Shown here: piece by piece, positions 63,020-64,000 of the stretch
How positions within the stretch are numbered: the first letter of the stretch is position 1
Layout: each line of letters opens with the position of its first letter
Assembly: GCF_009389715.1 (NCBI RefSeq)
Contig: NC_052399.1
Coordinates: 17,177,646-17,241,645 of the forward strand
DNA length: 64,000 nucleotides
Origin: Phoenix dactylifera
Taxonomy: Eukaryota > Streptophyta > Magnoliopsida > Arecales > Arecaceae
Direction of reading: 5' to 3'
The notes under the pieces: generated by a model
Database searches by the model: none
The model's input: only the letters and a program-made list of their open reading frames with translations
Told to the model about the DNA's origin: nothing
Program-made: the position numbers and the translations under genes

Positions 63020-63747
63020 TCTGTCTCTCTTGTTTTTCAATCTTTGAATTGCTATACTTGATTGCAAAGGTCTACTGGCCACCATCATATCTTTCTGCAC
63101 CTAAACAAATCAAGGAATAAGAGAAATAAAGTAGCTGCTATGACTGGTAACAATAACAAAGCTTCTTGTGATGGTGGATGATTACCCAAAGCCAGTTTCA
63201 TATGCAATGCTTTAGAGAATAATAGTCGCCAAAATGTATGATGTCCTTTGTCTATAACAGTAATCATCCTTCCATGATAGAGCACATTGTAATGGTAATA
63301 TTGTCACTATTTTCCTATGCATATTATTATTGTTAACTGAAAGCATCCTACTTTTTATACCTAGTGATTTTTTATGTGATAGCTTTTTACTGCGGTGAAA
63401 AATGCAGGGGGGGTTGATTGAAAAGGTTGTTGGAAGGACATTTGATGCTTCTGTGCTGGACAGTGCTGAAAATGTTTTTCTTGAGGTACGCATATTACTT
63501 AATTATTGATCGGCAAAGAACTCTGTTTAAGCTCTCTTCCCTGATGTATCATTTGTTTCTTTTTGACTTGTTTCTATAAGACTAATGGGACATTTTTCAT
63601 CTTAAATCAAAGGTGTATACACCATGGTGTGTTGACTGTGAAGCTACAAGTAAACAGATTGAGAGACTGGCTAAGCACTTCAAAGGGCTGGACAATCTAA
63701 AATTTGCCAGAATCGATGCTTCCTTGAATGAACATCCAAAACTGCAG
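56437..63747 (+). CDS. Protein disulfide isomerase-like protein (PDIL1-5/1-6 type), 3' end outside the window
   Basis: Ten plus-strand exons join in frame to 483 codons: 56437-56951, 57773-57902, 59668-59833, 60515-60633, 61439-61519, 61634-61717, 62545-62616, 62700-62768, 63408-63485 and 63613-63747. One or more exons lie beyond the edge. The N terminus is a Leu-rich signal peptide ([20 protein letters not shown]), then an acidic stretch (about 32-53). The first thioredoxin domain has [14 protein letters not shown] (CPRS at 106-109) and the cis-Pro in GFPTVLLF. Two thioredoxin-like domains without active sites follow, and then a second catalytic-type domain with [19 protein letters not shown] (CVDC at 444-447). 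Such proteins act in the endoplasmic reticulum on disulfides of secretory proteins. CPRS lacks the second Cys, so the first site cannot form its own disulfide; from memory, the Arabidopsis PDIL1-5/1-6 proteins share this trait. The donor of exon 6 (CAA|GTTGTC) is weak; if that intron were kept, the frame would end at 61804. Confidence 0.93.
58771..58853. repeat. Tandem duplication, two copies 47 bp apart, in an intron of the PDI-like gene
   Basis: TTGGCAATTAGTAACAGAAT followed by GTGTTGCTGGAGGCTG occurs at about 58771-58806 and again at 58818-58853 without change. This points to a recent duplication. Confidence 0.95.
62987..63017. repeat. (TC)n microsatellite in an intron of the PDI-like gene
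   Basis: About 15 TC units, followed by a short broken TCTGTCTC extension. Confidence 0.95.
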
Positions 63748-64000
63748 GTATGCAATTCAAGTAATTCACATCAATGAAAAAGTTGATATATTGTGTAAAT
63801 TGTGGCATCTCTTTTGTCAAAAAATTGCATACTAATGAAGTTCAGGCTAAATTCATATACACCTTTTGGTTTCTCAATGCAGCATTTTTGTGGAAAGTAC
63901 TTAAGTCAGTCATGTTGTTTGATCTGGCATTGTCTTTTCTCATTTGAATGTAATACCATTGCTTATGCTACTTTCTTAGAAAATAATTAGGAAAATGAAC

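Overview
This is a gene-poor stretch of a plant nuclear genome. Four complete or nearly complete genes have large GT-AG introns, and they lie among many transposable-element remnants, hAT- and Tourist-type MITEs, LTR fragments and microsatellites. Intron sizes, element types and protein affinities suggest a monocot, possibly a palm. That is inference; nothing in the window proves the species.

Layout. 1-1150: minus-strand remnant of a FAR1/MULE transposase-like gene whose presumed intron holds a long, almost perfect palindrome. 1717-11704: a CCDC25-like gene (NFACT-R_1 domain) on the minus strand, six exons, 215 residues. 12-18 kb: repeat-rich intergenic DNA with a solo copia LTR and a hAT-like element, each inserted into a different copy of the same tandemly duplicated sequence, followed by a second hAT-like element. 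18.2 kb: a convincing TATA-type promoter, but the DNA after it up to 35 kb yields no protein I recognise. It may be a non-coding or fast-evolving transcription unit with degenerate tandem repeats and segmental duplications. 35770-45821: a COV1-like (DUF502) membrane protein, seven exons, 268 residues. 46.9-47.7 kb: a 5'-truncated LINE with RNase H domain, followed by two further A-runs. 49544-52794: a LEA_2/NDR1-HIN1-like membrane protein, three exons, 310 residues. 54.3-55.1 kb: a minus-strand copia LTR plus the end of pol. 56437 to the right edge: a protein disulfide isomerase-like gene (PDIL1-5/1-6 type), ten exons visible and the 3' end outside the window.

The genes are independent housekeeping or membrane/secretory genes and form no pathway. 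The most unusual content is non-coding. It includes the 107-bp-arm palindrome built from 33-bp inverted units, and a diverged family of hAT-like MITEs with CAAGG/CAGGG-type termini, 8-bp target duplications and, in most copies, purine- or pyrimidine-rich cores. It also includes the nested insertions at 13.7-17 kb that can be resolved against empty sites within the same window. Exon boundaries were read by eye from splice signals, frame continuity and remembered family sequence; no search was run.
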